This document shows positions 17,367 to 26,932 of a DNA stretch of 64,000 nucleotides, in pieces. A program made the position numbers and the translations under genes. The stretch comes from an uncultured Bermanella sp. GTDB taxonomy: Bacteria; Pseudomonadota; Gammaproteobacteria; Pseudomonadales; Oceanobacteraceae. The number at the start of each line of letters is the position of its first letter. Positions within the stretch are counted from its first letter, which is position 1. The notes below the pieces were generated by a model that searched no databases, was not told the DNA's origin, and saw only the letters and a list, made by a program, of their open reading frames with translations. Location: NCBI GenBank assembly GCA_913058575.1, contig CAJXRF010000009.1, positions 32,862 to 96,861 on the forward strand. The letters are read 5' to 3'.

Positions 17367-18686
17367 CTAAATTTCTTTTTTCTGCCAATGGCCTGCACGG
17401 AAATACAATGCTAAAAATATTGCTTTAATGCCAAAATCTAATGCGGTTAAGCAAAACATCCAATGAACAGCCATGTTTAACTCTAAAAAAACAAAGGGCA
17501 AAATAAAGCGCACTAAGAATAAACTAAAAAAGCTAATCTTTAAGGGGTATTTCGTTTCACCGGCGCCACGAATGGCCCCGCCGATGGCGAAGTCAGTGGC
17601 AATTAACGGCATGGCGACGGCGACGATCATTAAAAATAACTCAACATAATATTGCACTTGGCTATCGTCGGTAATCGCGCGGGCCATGTGTGCGCCAAAT
17701 ACTACAAAAATGATTGCTGAAACCACCATAAAGGCCAAACACATGCGCCAACCTCGCCAACCATATTCCATGGCTAATTCAGGTTGTTTGCGTCCCATAT
17801 ATTGCCCCACAATAACGGCACTGGAGGCTGAGAACCCTAATGATACAAAAATAATTAAGGTTAAAATATTCAAACCCAAGCCATAGGCCGCCAGTACTTG
17901 ATTACCGTATTGAGCGATGGCCATCATATAAACTAAAAACCCCACCTGCATGAGACTTTGTTCAATGGCACTGGGAATGCCAATGCGCAGTAACTTATTG
18001 GTTTTAACTTTAAGCTGACTAATGTTGGGGTAAGGCAGTTTCAATTTGCCTAATCGCCAATAGCTGCCATATATCACTAAAGCTAATAGCGAACCAATAA
18101 TGCCGCCAATAGCCAACCCTTCAGGTCCTAAATTGGGCAATCCGAAGCTGCCATGGCTTAATGCATAACAGCCTAAACCATTGCCCACGCCACTAATGAA
18201 CGCCAGCATCAGTGGGTTTAAGCCATCTCCTGTGGCGCGCATGGTGGTGGTTAATACGATGTTTAATGAATAAATAGGGTTAAATATACACACCCAGCGA
18301 ATTAAGATAATCGCCAGTTCTTGAGCGTTCCCTTCTAAATCAAACCAGCTGGTTATGGTGGGCGCCAGTAAATAGCACAGCCCTCCCATTAATACCGATA
18401 TCATAAATCCTAATAGCATGGCGCTTTGTGTAGCTTGCCCTGCTTTTAAATGGTCATTTGCCCCTATGTTGCGCGCTACTAGAGCGCTGGCGCCGGTGGC
18501 CAATCCAAATAGGGTGGCTTGCAATACAAAAAATACGCGCTGGCTTACCGCCATGGCAGACGCTACATCGTTACCAAAGCCTGCCGCTAATACTATTTGC
18601 ACCAAACCAATAGAGGCCAGTAATAAATTAGATAGGGTAGTAGGCCAGGCCAATGACCAAATGCTAGGGGGCTTTTGAGGGGGCAT
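17367..18686 (-). CDS. MATE family efflux transporter
   Basis: 439 residues and about 12 transmembrane helices, the size and topology of MATE (multidrug and toxic compound extrusion) antiporters. Two homologous halves are visible: the first with WPTTLSNLLLASIGLVQIV and ATGASALVARNIGA, the second with GIPSAIEQSLMQVGFLVYM and SASSAVIVGQYMGR. These repeated pore helices exchange Na+ or H+ for cationic drugs. Last helices include GAIRGAGETKYPLK. Substrate unknown. Divergent from the following hydrolase gene across a region holding a large inverted repeat. Confidence 0.93.
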   Translation of the reverse strand: MPPQKPPSIWSLAWPTTLSNLLLASIGLVQIVLAAGFGNDVASAMAVSQRVFFVLQATLFGLATGASALVARNIGANDHLKAGQATQSAMLLGFMISVLMGGLCYLLAPTITSWFDLEGNAQELAIILIRWVCIFNPIYSLNIVLTTTMRATGDGLNPLMLAFISGVGNGLGCYALSHGSFGLPNLGPEGLAIGGIIGSLLALVIYGSYWRLGKLKLPYPNISQLKVKTNKLLRIGIPSAIEQSLMQVGFLVYMMAIAQYGNQVLAAYGLGLNILTLIIFVSLGFSASSAVIVGQYMGRKQPELAMEYGWRGWRMCLAFMVVSAIIFVVFGAHMARAITDDSQVQYYVELFLMIVAVAMPLIATDFAIGGAIRGAGETKYPLKISFFSLFLVRFILPFVFLELNMAVHWMFCLTALDFGIKAIFLALYFRAGHWQKKEI

Positions 18687-18735
18687 AAAAAGGAGAGCTC
18701 TAAAACTTAAGCTCGCAGTTTACTGTATATTTAGA

Positions 18736-18770
18736 TAATTACTTGGCTGTTCGTAACAGCCAAGTAATTA
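18736..18770. repeat. Perfect 16-bp inverted repeat in a divergent promoter region
   Basis: Bases 18736-18751 are the exact reverse complement of 18755-18770, with a 3-nt CGT centre. It lies between the divergent MATE (minus) and hydrolase (plus) start codons, 50 and 73 bases away. No T run follows on either strand, so it is not an obvious terminator. Candidates: operator for a dimeric regulator, or a hairpin in one 5' UTR. Confidence 0.75.
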
Positions 18771-18843
18771 ATCATGAAGTGCTGGGTTTGCACTAAAATG
18801 AAATGATCATCACCCGAAGCACAAAGGCACACAAATAGTTCAT

Positions 18844-19881
18844 ATGTCACAAATTTTAATAACGCGCTTATCTGGCTTTAAGTCTTTGAGTGTCTTCATC
18901 GTTAATGGCTGCCTCATAGGTTTATTAATGACGGGTTGTGCACCCAGAGTCATGCTGCCAAGTGATCAATTAATACCTGCAACCCTTAGTGATAATGTAT
19001 TTAGATCTTTTGATGGATTGCCTTTAACCTATAAAAAGTGGCTGCCTCCAGAAGGTGGCATTAAAAATATTGTGATAGCGCTGCATGGTTTTAACGATTA
19101 CTCGCAGTTTTTTAACGATACTGGTATTTGGTTAAGCCAATTTGGGGTGGCATCCTTTGCGTACGATCAACGTGGCTTTGGCCAGTCTTCTAATGCGGGA
19201 TTATGGGCCGGCAGTAATGCCATGCAAAATGATTTAAAGAATTTCATTACTGTTATTAAGAGAAAGTATTCCGATATTCCTATCTATGTATTGGGGGAAA
19301 GCATGGGCGGTGCGGTAGTGATGACGAGTATGGCCCAAAAAAATGCGCCTCAGGTAAATGGTTTAATTTTAGTGGCACCTGCCGTGTGGGGAAAGCAAAC
19401 CATGCCTTGGTATCAGCGCTGGGCATTAAATGTGGCCAGTTATACTGTGCCATGGATGACCCTAACTGGACGGGGTCTTAAAATAAAACCATCTGATAAT
19501 ATTCCGATGTTAAGAAAGCTTGGTAAAGATCCATTTATCATTAAAGAAACAAGGGTAGATGCAATTTATGGATTAACTGCCTTAATGGGCGAGGCCTTGA
19601 GCAGTGCCGGTAAACTGCAACAAAATTTACTGGTTTTATATGGAGAGCGCGATGAAATCATCCCTAAACAACCCACTAAAATAATGTTGGATAAATTACC
19701 GGATTCACAAAAACACCCTAAAAAAATAGCGCTTTATGAAAGTGGCTACCATATGTTGTTACGCGACCTAAAGGCGAGTATTCCTCAGCAGGACATATTA
19801 AGTTGGATAAAAAAACCTAAAATGCCTTTACCTTCAAAAGCCGACATGAGGCCTATTCGAGCACTTTTAGAAAAAGACTAA
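18844..19881 (+). CDS. Lipoprotein alpha/beta hydrolase, monoacylglycerol-lipase-like
   Basis: 345 residues. Signal peptide with lipobox LMTGC (Cys at about 32), so membrane-anchored outside the cytoplasm. The alpha/beta hydrolase core shows the oxyanion loop ALHGFNDYS, nucleophile elbow GESMGG, acid-containing VLYGERDEIIP and a histidine in ESGYHMLLRD, the order expected of the Hydrolase_4/monoacylglycerol lipase family. Probably hydrolyses lipid esters released outside. ATG follows a weak ribosome site. No same-strand partner. Confidence 0.88.
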   Translation: MSQILITRLSGFKSLSVFIVNGCLIGLLMTGCAPRVMLPSDQLIPATLSDNVFRSFDGLPLTYKKWLPPEGGIKNIVIALHGFNDYSQFFNDTGIWLSQFGVASFAYDQRGFGQSSNAGLWAGSNAMQNDLKNFITVIKRKYSDIPIYVLGESMGGAVVMTSMAQKNAPQVNGLILVAPAVWGKQTMPWYQRWALNVASYTVPWMTLTGRGLKIKPSDNIPMLRKLGKDPFIIKETRVDAIYGLTALMGEALSSAGKLQQNLLVLYGERDEIIPKQPTKIMLDKLPDSQKHPKKIALYESGYHMLLRDLKASIPQQDILSWIKKPKMPLPSKADMRPIRALLEKD

Positions 19882-19894
19882 AAACAAAATTAAT

Positions 19895-20164
19895 TTACGG
19901 CTCCATATTGCTCTTAACGCTTGCTAGCCATTGAATTAAATCTTGAATATCACGGCTAGATAAGTCATTTGAAAGTACTGTAGCGCTTGCACCGGTTAAT
20001 AGCTCGCTAGAGTTTATTTGGACTTCAATATTAGCCATTTTAGATTGCGGGTTAAAATTAAATGCCCAGCGGCCTTCTTCTGATAAAGGTGCAGAAGAAG
20101 AGGTTAGTTGTCCACCAATGGATACTTGAACGTCGCTGGCAGAAGTTTTACGGTTGTCAGGCAT
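19895..20164 (-). CDS. Hypothetical small protein
   Basis: 89 residues, no signal peptide and no membrane helix. The middle (GRWAFNFNPQSKMANIEVQI) looks like beta-strands and the end (SRDIQDLIQWLASVKSNM) like an amphipathic helix. Preceded by a plausible GAGGAAAC ribosome site. It converges on the hydrolase gene, with 13 bases between. I do not recognise the family. Confidence 0.6.
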   Translation of the reverse strand: MPDNRKTSASDVQVSIGGQLTSSSAPLSEEGRWAFNFNPQSKMANIEVQINSSELLTGASATVLSNDLSSRDIQDLIQWLASVKSNMEP

Positions 20165-20540
20165 GGTAGTTTCCTCAAAAATCCAGTTTACTGTTTACCA
20201 ACTTAAACGATATATTATTAATATAGCAGGCATAAAAAAAGGGCACACGTATGTGTCCCCTAGGTTATGAATATTGAGGGTATTATTATCGTTGTCATTC
20301 TTTTAAACAGATCATCCTCAGTAAGGGAGTGGATCAGTTGCTTGCGCATGCTTAATTAAATATACAACCTACTACCAAACGCTACGTGTGAAATAGCCTA
20401 TTCATTTATTCTCTTGCTGGAATTTATGTAATGCATGCTAATGCTAAAATATGACAGAGTGATGACAATAACCGTCTTGTAAGACGATTCTATATAGACG
20501 TTTACGGAGCAATCGTGTTTTTACTAAGGTATCTACTTTA
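20165..20540. other. Intergenic region with minus-strand terminator and small palindrome
   Basis: 376 bases without a convincing gene. It holds a minus-strand terminator (20234-20258), a 14-bp inverted repeat CGTCTT-GT-AAGACG (20473-20486), and a 29-codon minus ORF at 20260-20349 with no good ribosome site. Together these could be the 3' part of a short minus-strand transcript, but nothing proves it. Confidence 0.4.
20234..20258 (-). terminator. Intrinsic terminator, minus strand
   Basis: Read on the minus strand: GGG(A)CACA, loop TACG, TGTGCCC, then seven T. One bulged base in the stem. It lies about 280 bases past the 69-residue gene ending at 20541 and just upstream, on the plus strand, of nothing coding. 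Confidence 0.6.
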
Positions 20541-20750
20541 TCAAACCATGGTGCGGTATTGCAGCAGTAAGCTAATGATTTCATGGTCACTTATGCTTGC
20601 TTCTAATGATTCGTTGATAGAGCGTCTTTGTGGTAAATGGATATTAAATTGATTGCGTAAAAATTCACTAACTTGCGTATCGATAGCAGGGTCAATATCT
20701 TTTCCAGCATATGCGCAAATTCGTTGGTGAATAAATTCTTTGCTAGCCAT
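20541..20750 (-). CDS. Hypothetical small protein
   Basis: 69 residues, charged and predicted mostly helical (MASKEFIHQRICAYAG, VSEFLRNQFNIHLPQRRS, SLEASISDHEIISLLLQYR). No membrane segment or metal motif. Amino-acid use looks like a real soluble protein, but the ribosome site is weak. Family not recognised. The stop is followed on the same strand by about 280 bases before a terminator. Confidence 0.5.
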   Translation of the reverse strand: MASKEFIHQRICAYAGKDIDPAIDTQVSEFLRNQFNIHLPQRRSINESLEASISDHEIISLLLQYRTMV

Positions 20751-21193
20751 TGAGCATCTATCTCTTAGTTAGTATTTAAAAATATAGTGGATATTCAAAA
20801 TAATGGGTGCTGCATAACCATACCATGGGGTTGGCAAGAACAAATTCCAGACATTGGCTTTACCAGTAATGGCGTGTGCTAATGAAGCCGAAGGGTTGCT
20901 GTGAGGGTATATCACTGAAAGATGTACCTTGATTAGACGTAAAATATACCGCATATGCAAGGACTTAAAAGATAAGGTCTTCATTGAGCTGAATATTATT
21001 AGGGTATATTACGTTAATGTCATGGTTATAGGCTGCCATAGAGCCTGAACAATAGCGTTCATGGAAGGCTTAGTTGTACCTTAATGCAGCTAAATTTAGT
21101 AACCCTGTAGGTTAAGCCTCACTAGAAACTGCGTAAATACAATTCATAATTGATTGACGCTACAATAGCGCCACCTATCTAGAAGCCATTAGT
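20751..21193. other. Intergenic region upstream of recQ
   Basis: 443 bases in which I see no supported gene. A 71-codon minus ORF (20769-20984) lacks a ribosome site and protein-like composition. No strong hairpin or promoter was convincing. Confidence 0.4.
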
Positions 21194-23008
21194 ATGATGC
21201 AAGCTGCCTTTAATGTTTTAAACACCGTATTTGGCTACGAAAATTTTCGTGCCCCACAAGACCAGGTTATTGAGGCTGCACTCTCAGGGGAAGATGTATT
21301 TGTATTAATGCCCACAGGAGGCGGTAAGTCCCTGTGTTATCAAATTCCAGCATTAGTGCGTAATGGTGTGGGTATCGTTATTTCACCGCTTATTGCTCTC
21401 ATGCACGATCAGGTGAATGCCCTTAATCAAGCGGGTATTAGGGCTGCTTGCATGAACTCATCCATGAGCAGCAATGAAAATTACCAAACCGAACAACAAG
21501 CCTTGCGGGGTGAAATTGATGTCATATATCTCGCACCAGAGCGCCTTACTTTGCCTAAAACCATTGAATGGCTTCATCAAGTACAGGTTTCTTTGTTTGC
21601 CATTGATGAAGCCCATTGTGTATCTCAGTGGGGGCATGATTTTCGCAGTGATTACTTACAGTTAAGTTTATTACAACAGTATTTCCCTAATGTGCCTCGC
21701 ATGGCATTGACCGCCACTGCCGATGAAAAAACCCGCCAAGAAATCATTGAGCGCCTTGGGCTTGGGCAAGCTAAAGTGTTTGTCTCAGGGTTTGATCGCC
21801 CTAATATTCAGTATCGAATTACCCCTAAAAATAACCCAAAGGCTCAGTTGCTAACCTTTTTACAAAATGAGCATCAAGGTCATGCTGGGGTGGTGTATTG
21901 CTTGTCCCGTAAAAAGGTCGAAGCCACCGCACTTTGGTTAAGCGAGCAAGGTATTCATGCGCTGCCCTACCATGCGGGGCTTGATAAAAGTATCCGCCAA
22001 GTTAATCAGCAGCGTTTCTTAAATGAAGACAGCATTGTCATGGTGGCCACAGTCGCGTTTGGGATGGGCATCGATAAACCCGATGTGCGCTTTGTGGCCC
22101 ATTTAGATATGCCTAAGAGCATTGAAGCCTATTATCAAGAAACGGGTCGAGCGGGACGTGATGGTCAAGCATCCACTGCTTGGATGGCTTATGGCCTAGA
22201 AGATGTCATTAAGCTTAAGCAAATGATGGCTGGCAGTGACGCCAATGAGCAGTTTAAACGTATCGAGCAAACCAAACTCAATGGCATGTTAGGTTTGGCC
22301 GAACTCACCTCTTGCCGACGTCAAATGCTCATGAATTACTTTGGTGATGAACTGAATACGCCCTGTGGTAATTGTGATAACTGTTTAACGCCGGTGCAAA
22401 CTTGGGATGGAACGCAAGCGGCCCGAAAAGCATTAAGTTGCGTATACCGTACCGATCAAAAATTTGGCGTGGTGCACTTAATTAATGTATTGCGCGGTAA
22501 GGTCACAGAAAAAGTTAGCCAGTTTAATCATCAACAGGTTTCTACTTTTGGTATAGGGCAAGACCTGAATGATGGTCAGTGGCGTTCAGTGTTTCGCCAG
22601 TTAGTGGCAAGAGGCTATTTAAACGTAAACTTTGACTATGGCCAGCTGTATTTAAGTGATACTAGCCGCGCCATTTTGCGGGGTGAAGAATCGCTAATGC
22701 TGCGAGTGGACGTAATTCAAGCCAGTGCAAATAATCGCAATGGAAATATCAGTAAAGGTAAAAAGAATAAAGAGGATATCCCAGCAGATCAGCAAGAAAT
22801 GTGGCAAGCCCTTAGAACTTGTCGTAAAAACTTGGCCACTGAGCAAGGCATTCCACCGTTTATGATCTTTCACGATACGACCCTTCAGGAAATGTTACAC
22901 AGTAAGCCTGCCACCATTGAGGCCTTTGCTAATATTTCTGGAGTGGGTAAGAAAAAGCTTGAAAAATATGGCTTAGAATTTATTGCCGTGATTGAACAAT
23001 ATCAGTAA
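21194..23008 (+). CDS. recQ: ATP-dependent DNA helicase RecQ
   Basis: 604 residues, the normal RecQ length. 3'-5' DNA helicase in recombination and fork repair. Domain order: helicase core with TGGGKS at 41-46 (Walker A) and DEAH at 138-141, then [20 protein letters not shown] and [10 protein letters not shown] (motifs V-VI); zinc-binding RQC with [12 protein letters not shown] and CGNCDNC; C-terminal HRDC with [12 protein letters not shown] and the '[13 protein letters not shown]' helix-hairpin. Two adjacent ATGs (21194, 21197); neither has a strong ribosome site. Followed by a terminator. Confidence 0.97.
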   Translation: MMQAAFNVLNTVFGYENFRAPQDQVIEAALSGEDVFVLMPTGGGKSLCYQIPALVRNGVGIVISPLIALMHDQVNALNQAGIRAACMNSSMSSNENYQTEQQALRGEIDVIYLAPERLTLPKTIEWLHQVQVSLFAIDEAHCVSQWGHDFRSDYLQLSLLQQYFPNVPRMALTATADEKTRQEIIERLGLGQAKVFVSGFDRPNIQYRITPKNNPKAQLLTFLQNEHQGHAGVVYCLSRKKVEATALWLSEQGIHALPYHAGLDKSIRQVNQQRFLNEDSIVMVATVAFGMGIDKPDVRFVAHLDMPKSIEAYYQETGRAGRDGQASTAWMAYGLEDVIKLKQMMAGSDANEQFKRIEQTKLNGMLGLAELTSCRRQMLMNYFGDELNTPCGNCDNCLTPVQTWDGTQAARKALSCVYRTDQKFGVVHLINVLRGKVTEKVSQFNHQQVSTFGIGQDLNDGQWRSVFRQLVARGYLNVNFDYGQLYLSDTSRAILRGEESLMLRVDVIQASANNRNGNISKGKKNKEDIPADQQEMWQALRTCRKNLATEQGIPPFMIFHDTTLQEMLHSKPATIEAFANISGVGKKKLEKYGLEFIAVIEQYQ

Positions 23009-23021
23009 TGAAAGAAAAAAC

Positions 23022-23046
23022 GGGCTAAGAATTAGCCCATTTTTTT
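23022..23046. terminator. Intrinsic terminator between recQ and aldehyde dehydrogenase
   Basis: Stem GGGCTAA (23022-23028)/TTAGCCC (23032-23038), GAA loop, T run 23040-23046 on plus and A run 23015-23020 giving T on minus. Serves both convergent genes. Confidence 0.88.
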
Positions 23047-23053
23047 GTTTCGC

Positions 23054-24499
23054 CTATTTCACCAAAAATTTATTAATAATTTTGTGAAAGAAACGATTGT
23101 AAGGGGGGTACAGCATTTTCATGCCGTTATATTTTGGGCGAGACAAAATGCTTTTACTATGAGATAGCTCTCTAAAGCCTTCTAAACCGTGATAGTTACC
23201 CATACCCGACGGGCCAATGCCACCAAAAGGCATGTCATCTATGCCAATGTGATTAAGAGTGTCGTTTAAACACATGCCTCCAGAAATACTATTATTTACC
23301 ACTAACTTCTGTTCTTTTTTATTATAGCCAAAATAATATAAAGCCAATGGACGAGGGCGTTCGCGTACAAAGTCCAACGCATCCTCTACCGAATCAACTG
23401 CCACAATAGGCAAAATGGGGCCAAAGATTTCCTCTTGCATGCACACCATGTCATCACTAGGGTTTAACACTAAATACAATGGCATCTTTCGTTGGGCTGG
23501 TGCCAAATTCTCATGAGAAGGATTTATCTCGACGATCATGGCCCCTTTTTGTTTGGCATCACTAAGGTGGTTTTGTAAGCGCTGATACTGGCGGTCATTA
23601 ATGATGGTGGTGTAATCGTTGTTGTCTTTTATATTGGGGTAAAATTGTGCAGTGACTTCTTTGCAATTGGCCACCAGTTCATCAATACGATCTTTCGGGC
23701 ATAAAACGTAGTCAGGAGAACAGCATATTTGCCCAGCGTTAGTGGTTTTTCCGTACAGCAAACGCTCAACCGCATCTTTCATGGGCACATCTTTAGAAAT
23801 GATGGCTGGGCTCTTACCCCCTAACTCTAATGTTACCGGTGTTAGATTTTCAGCCGCGGCACGCATCACATGTTTGCCCACTTCAGTAGACCCTGTAAAA
23901 ATAATATGGTCAAAGGCCAGCTTCGTAAAACCTACCGCCACTTCCATTTCACCAGGCACCACTGCCACCAGATCTTCTGGGAAAATTTCAGCGAGCATTT
24001 TTTGCATGGCTAGCGCGGTGCGTGGGGTAAACTCCGATGGTTTAATCATCACGCGATTACCGGCAGATAACGCCGTTATTAAAGGGGAAATAGCCAAATT
24101 AACCGGGAAATTCCACGGAGCAATAATGCCAATAACCCCTTTAGGCTGATAATGAACGCTGGCGCTGACCGGTTGTAATTTAATATCCACATGGGGTTTG
24201 CTGGCTTTCATCCATTTTTTTATGCGCTTAGATTGATACTTAATACTCTCTAAACAAATCATAATGTCATTAAGGGTCGAGGCATCATGGGGGCGATTAC
24301 CAAAATCATCAGACATGGCTTGGGTTAAAGCGTCTTTATGCTTCACCATGGCCTTATGCAATTTTGCTAGATTTTCAATGCGCTCTTTGGCTGTGGCCAT
24401 GGGTGAATTTTTAAAGGCATCTTTTTGTCGACTAAAAATAGTGTGCATGTTGTTTAGCGCTGCACTTTCGTTGCTGGCTGAGGCCAAGTTAGTCACCAT
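23054..24499 (-). CDS. Aldehyde dehydrogenase, coniferyl-aldehyde-dehydrogenase type
   Basis: 481 residues. NAD(P)-dependent oxidation of an aldehyde to the acid. Seen: IAPWNFPVNLA, the FTGSTEVGK loop, general base Glu225 in TLELGGKSP and nucleophile Cys259 in NAGQIC. The C-terminal extension with PPYNRFFHKIINKFL is a basic, hydrophobic tail that could touch the membrane, as in fatty-aldehyde dehydrogenases of this subgroup. Start supported by CGGAG about 10 bases upstream. Lies downstream of the alkyl sulfatase on the same strand but behind a terminator, so separately or partly co-expressed. Likely substrate: medium or long-chain aldehydes. Confidence 0.92.
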   Translation of the reverse strand: MVTNLASASNESAALNNMHTIFSRQKDAFKNSPMATAKERIENLAKLHKAMVKHKDALTQAMSDDFGNRPHDASTLNDIMICLESIKYQSKRIKKWMKASKPHVDIKLQPVSASVHYQPKGVIGIIAPWNFPVNLAISPLITALSAGNRVMIKPSEFTPRTALAMQKMLAEIFPEDLVAVVPGEMEVAVGFTKLAFDHIIFTGSTEVGKHVMRAAAENLTPVTLELGGKSPAIISKDVPMKDAVERLLYGKTTNAGQICCSPDYVLCPKDRIDELVANCKEVTAQFYPNIKDNNDYTTIINDRQYQRLQNHLSDAKQKGAMIVEINPSHENLAPAQRKMPLYLVLNPSDDMVCMQEEIFGPILPIVAVDSVEDALDFVRERPRPLALYYFGYNKKEQKLVVNNSISGGMCLNDTLNHIGIDDMPFGGIGPSGMGNYHGLEGFRELSHSKSILSRPKYNGMKMLYPPYNRFFHKIINKFLVK

Positions 24500-24588
24500 G
24501 GTAATTGCTCCGAGTTGATTTTATTTTTATTGTCAGTAAATGATAGAAATATGAAGCGCACTGTAAAAGTATTTCCACAAATAAAAAT

Positions 24589-24619
24589 AGCCTGAGCCTT
24601 AATTTTTAAGGCACAGGCT
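24589..24619 (-). terminator. Intrinsic terminator of the alkyl sulfatase gene
   Basis: 13-bp stem with one A/A mismatch: AGCCTG-A-GCCTTAA (24589-24602) and TTAAGGC-A-CAGGCT (24606-24619). On the minus strand it is followed by ATTTTTAT. It separates the sulfatase from the downstream aldehyde dehydrogenase. Confidence 0.85.
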
Positions 24620-24641
24620 AACAATATATTTAGAATATGTT

Positions 24642-26627
24642 TTACGGCATAACAATATCAAAGGTAAAATCAGGCTCACTGGTCATGCTTTTAAATTTAC
24701 GCATGGCCAACAAGTTATCCACCTCTAGTTTACCATCTAACATGGCATCCACTGGCGTCATGAGTTCAACGGCAATGTCCACAAAGGTTTCATGATCTTG
24801 AGTGATGGTGGCATCCGCATCCGCCACAGGCTCACCTATGTGATGGTGCATCACTGAATTTTCAATGGTGACCACATGAGTAACGTCTAAGTCAGGAAAG
24901 GTGAAATTTAAAATCATTTCTTCTCCTTCAGCGGCGGCACCATCTAAGCGCACTGCCAGAGTATCAAAGTATTTTTCAAGTGGTGCATGCATTAGTAAAT
25001 CTTTGGCCATGGCTGGGTTGAAGCCTTTTTCTGGACGGTTATGGCGTAATTCATAAGCGCCAGTTAAATACACATCTCGCCAAGGACCCGATTCAGCCTG
25101 ATACCCTAATTGATCATAAGTGCGCGCGAGTAGCTGGCGAGCTGAAGTATTGCTTGGATCTGAAAATACCAAGTGACTCAGTACTTCGGCTACAAAACGG
25201 TAGTTGCCTTTATCGAACAAAGCTTGTGCGTTTTTTAATAATGCTTCGCTGCCGCCCATAAGTTCAACATATTGCTTACCGGCTTCCACAGGAGGAAGAG
25301 GGTTTAAGTTAGCTGGATTACCATCAAACCAACCGTAGTACCCTTGGTAAACGGCTTTGGCATTATGGGAAACGGTGCCGTAGTAGCCGCGGTTTGAAAA
25401 ATTAGTGCGCAGCGCTTCAGGCATTTTTAATTTTTCAGCGATTTCTTTAGGAGTTACGCCTGAATGAGCCATGTGCAAAGTTTGATCGTGAATGAACTTG
25501 TAGGTATCACGTTGCTTTTTCAAAAAGTCTTGAATTTTATCGTTACCCCAAATTGGCCAGTGATGGCTTGCGAAATAAATATCGGCATCGTGAAATTCAG
25601 TACGAGTTTTTTCAATGGCGTTACTCCAAGCTAATGCATCACGCACTTTTGCACCGCGTAATGTGTACAGGTTGTGCATGTTGCGTGACGTCACTTCCGA
25701 TCCGCAAAAGGCTTTTAACTTAGGTAAATAAAACATCAGTTCGGCAGGGGCTTCGGTGGAAGGGGCGTTATGGAATACAAAATCAACACCGTCTACTATC
25801 ATGGGTTGCGGTGTTTGGGAAATGATATGAGTCGGCGCCAAGATACCCGTGGTGCCAAAGGCCGGTTCTTTACCTAATCCGGTATCCACGTGGCCACGTT
25901 CTGAGCGCGCTAAATTCAAGCCGTACATATAAGCCAAACGGCGAATCATGGTCGGGCCAGCCAGCATATTCTCACTGGTGGACTCTTCCATAAACCCTTC
26001 AGGGGCAATGACCTGTACTGTGCTTCTTTCTTCTTCAGGTACGACGCCCAGCACTCCGCCAAAATGATCGCCGTGGCTGTGGGTAAAAATAATGGCACTG
26101 ACCGGCTTGTACCCTAAGTGTTTTCGAACAAAAGCTAAGCCTTTGCTGGCGGTTTCTTGTGATGTGAGAGGGTCAACCAAAATATAACCTTTATCGCCTT
26201 CAATAATGGTCATGTTAGAAAGATCATAACCGCGTAATTGATATACCCCTTCGGTGACTTTAAATAAGCCGTGAATGCTGTTGAGTTTGGCTTGACGCCA
26301 AAGGCTTGGGTTAACGGAATCAGGAGCCTCCCCTTGAATAAATTTATAAGCGTCTTGATCCCACACGTATTCATTGGGTGCGCCTTTTGGGGCTTTAATG
26401 CGCAAGCTATCTTCACGGGCAATTAGGCCACGGTTAGCTTGTTCAAAGTCTTCCATGTTGTTAAACGGTAATTCTTTTAGCACCTGTTTGTTGGCTTCGA
26501 TGGTGGCTTGGGTAGGGGCGGTATGCCCTTGGGCATCAGCATCGCTGGTGTTTTCTAATGTGTCATAACCACAACCGGTTATGGCAAGGCCTAGGCCCAA
26601 TATTATGGGGAGCATTCTTTGTTTCAT
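24642..26627 (-). CDS. Alkyl sulfatase, SdsA1-like metallo-beta-lactamase lipoprotein
   Basis: 661 residues from the chosen start. Hydrolyses linear alkyl sulfates such as dodecyl sulfate to alcohol plus sulfate. Start set at 26627 because GGAG precedes it and it yields a clean lipoprotein signal (lipobox ITGC, Cys19); an upstream in-frame ATG at 26693 adds 22 residues that spoil the signal. Metal motif HSHGDH at 183-188; later ASHHWPIWG and the alkyl-sulfatase dimerisation region 'YYGWFDGNPANL'; the last 120 residues look like the SCP2-like C-terminal domain. Family length (about 650) fits. The lipid anchor implies periplasmic or surface action. Confidence 0.93.
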   Translation of the reverse strand: MKQRMLPIILGLGLAITGCGYDTLENTSDADAQGHTAPTQATIEANKQVLKELPFNNMEDFEQANRGLIAREDSLRIKAPKGAPNEYVWDQDAYKFIQGEAPDSVNPSLWRQAKLNSIHGLFKVTEGVYQLRGYDLSNMTIIEGDKGYILVDPLTSQETASKGLAFVRKHLGYKPVSAIIFTHSHGDHFGGVLGVVPEEERSTVQVIAPEGFMEESTSENMLAGPTMIRRLAYMYGLNLARSERGHVDTGLGKEPAFGTTGILAPTHIISQTPQPMIVDGVDFVFHNAPSTEAPAELMFYLPKLKAFCGSEVTSRNMHNLYTLRGAKVRDALAWSNAIEKTRTEFHDADIYFASHHWPIWGNDKIQDFLKKQRDTYKFIHDQTLHMAHSGVTPKEIAEKLKMPEALRTNFSNRGYYGTVSHNAKAVYQGYYGWFDGNPANLNPLPPVEAGKQYVELMGGSEALLKNAQALFDKGNYRFVAEVLSHLVFSDPSNTSARQLLARTYDQLGYQAESGPWRDVYLTGAYELRHNRPEKGFNPAMAKDLLMHAPLEKYFDTLAVRLDGAAAEGEEMILNFTFPDLDVTHVVTIENSVMHHHIGEPVADADATITQDHETFVDIAVELMTPVDAMLDGKLEVDNLLAMRKFKSMTSEPDFTFDIVMP

Positions 26628-26873
26628 GGTGTCTCCGTTATTATCTAAGGGACGGTGCATTTTTATGGATTTATCAAAGCCATAAGAGAGCAATTACGGC
26701 TTACTTTTTTATCTTTATTGAGCTCTATATTAAGGGGGAATAACGAAAGGTGCTTGCCAATGGAGACCAGATGCTTGTCTATTTAGGACAGGGAAGGGCG
26801 TAATTGGACTATTTACTGAAAATTAGGCATTTGGCCCATAATAAATGTTTAAAATGGATAAACTCTTTTTTAA

Positions 26874-26897
26874 AAGTGACCCAAAAGCGGGTCACTT
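26874..26897. terminator. Intrinsic terminator downstream of the acyl-CoA block
   Basis: Perfect 9-bp stem AAGTGACCC (26874-26882)/GGGTCACTT (26889-26897), AAAAGC loop, short T runs on both sides. Ends the long minus-strand acyl-CoA cluster. Confidence 0.8.
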
Positions 26898-26932
26898 ATT
26901 TTCCTTTAACTACCAATTAAACTACCTAGTCA

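Noticed and set aside
20769..20984. 71-codon minus ORF upstream of recQ
   Set aside because: No ribosome site, composition unlike its neighbours and no recognisable motif.
26628..26693. Upstream start of the alkyl sulfatase at 26693
   Set aside because: Adds 22 residues that disrupt the lipoprotein signal; the ATG at 26627 has GGAG before it.
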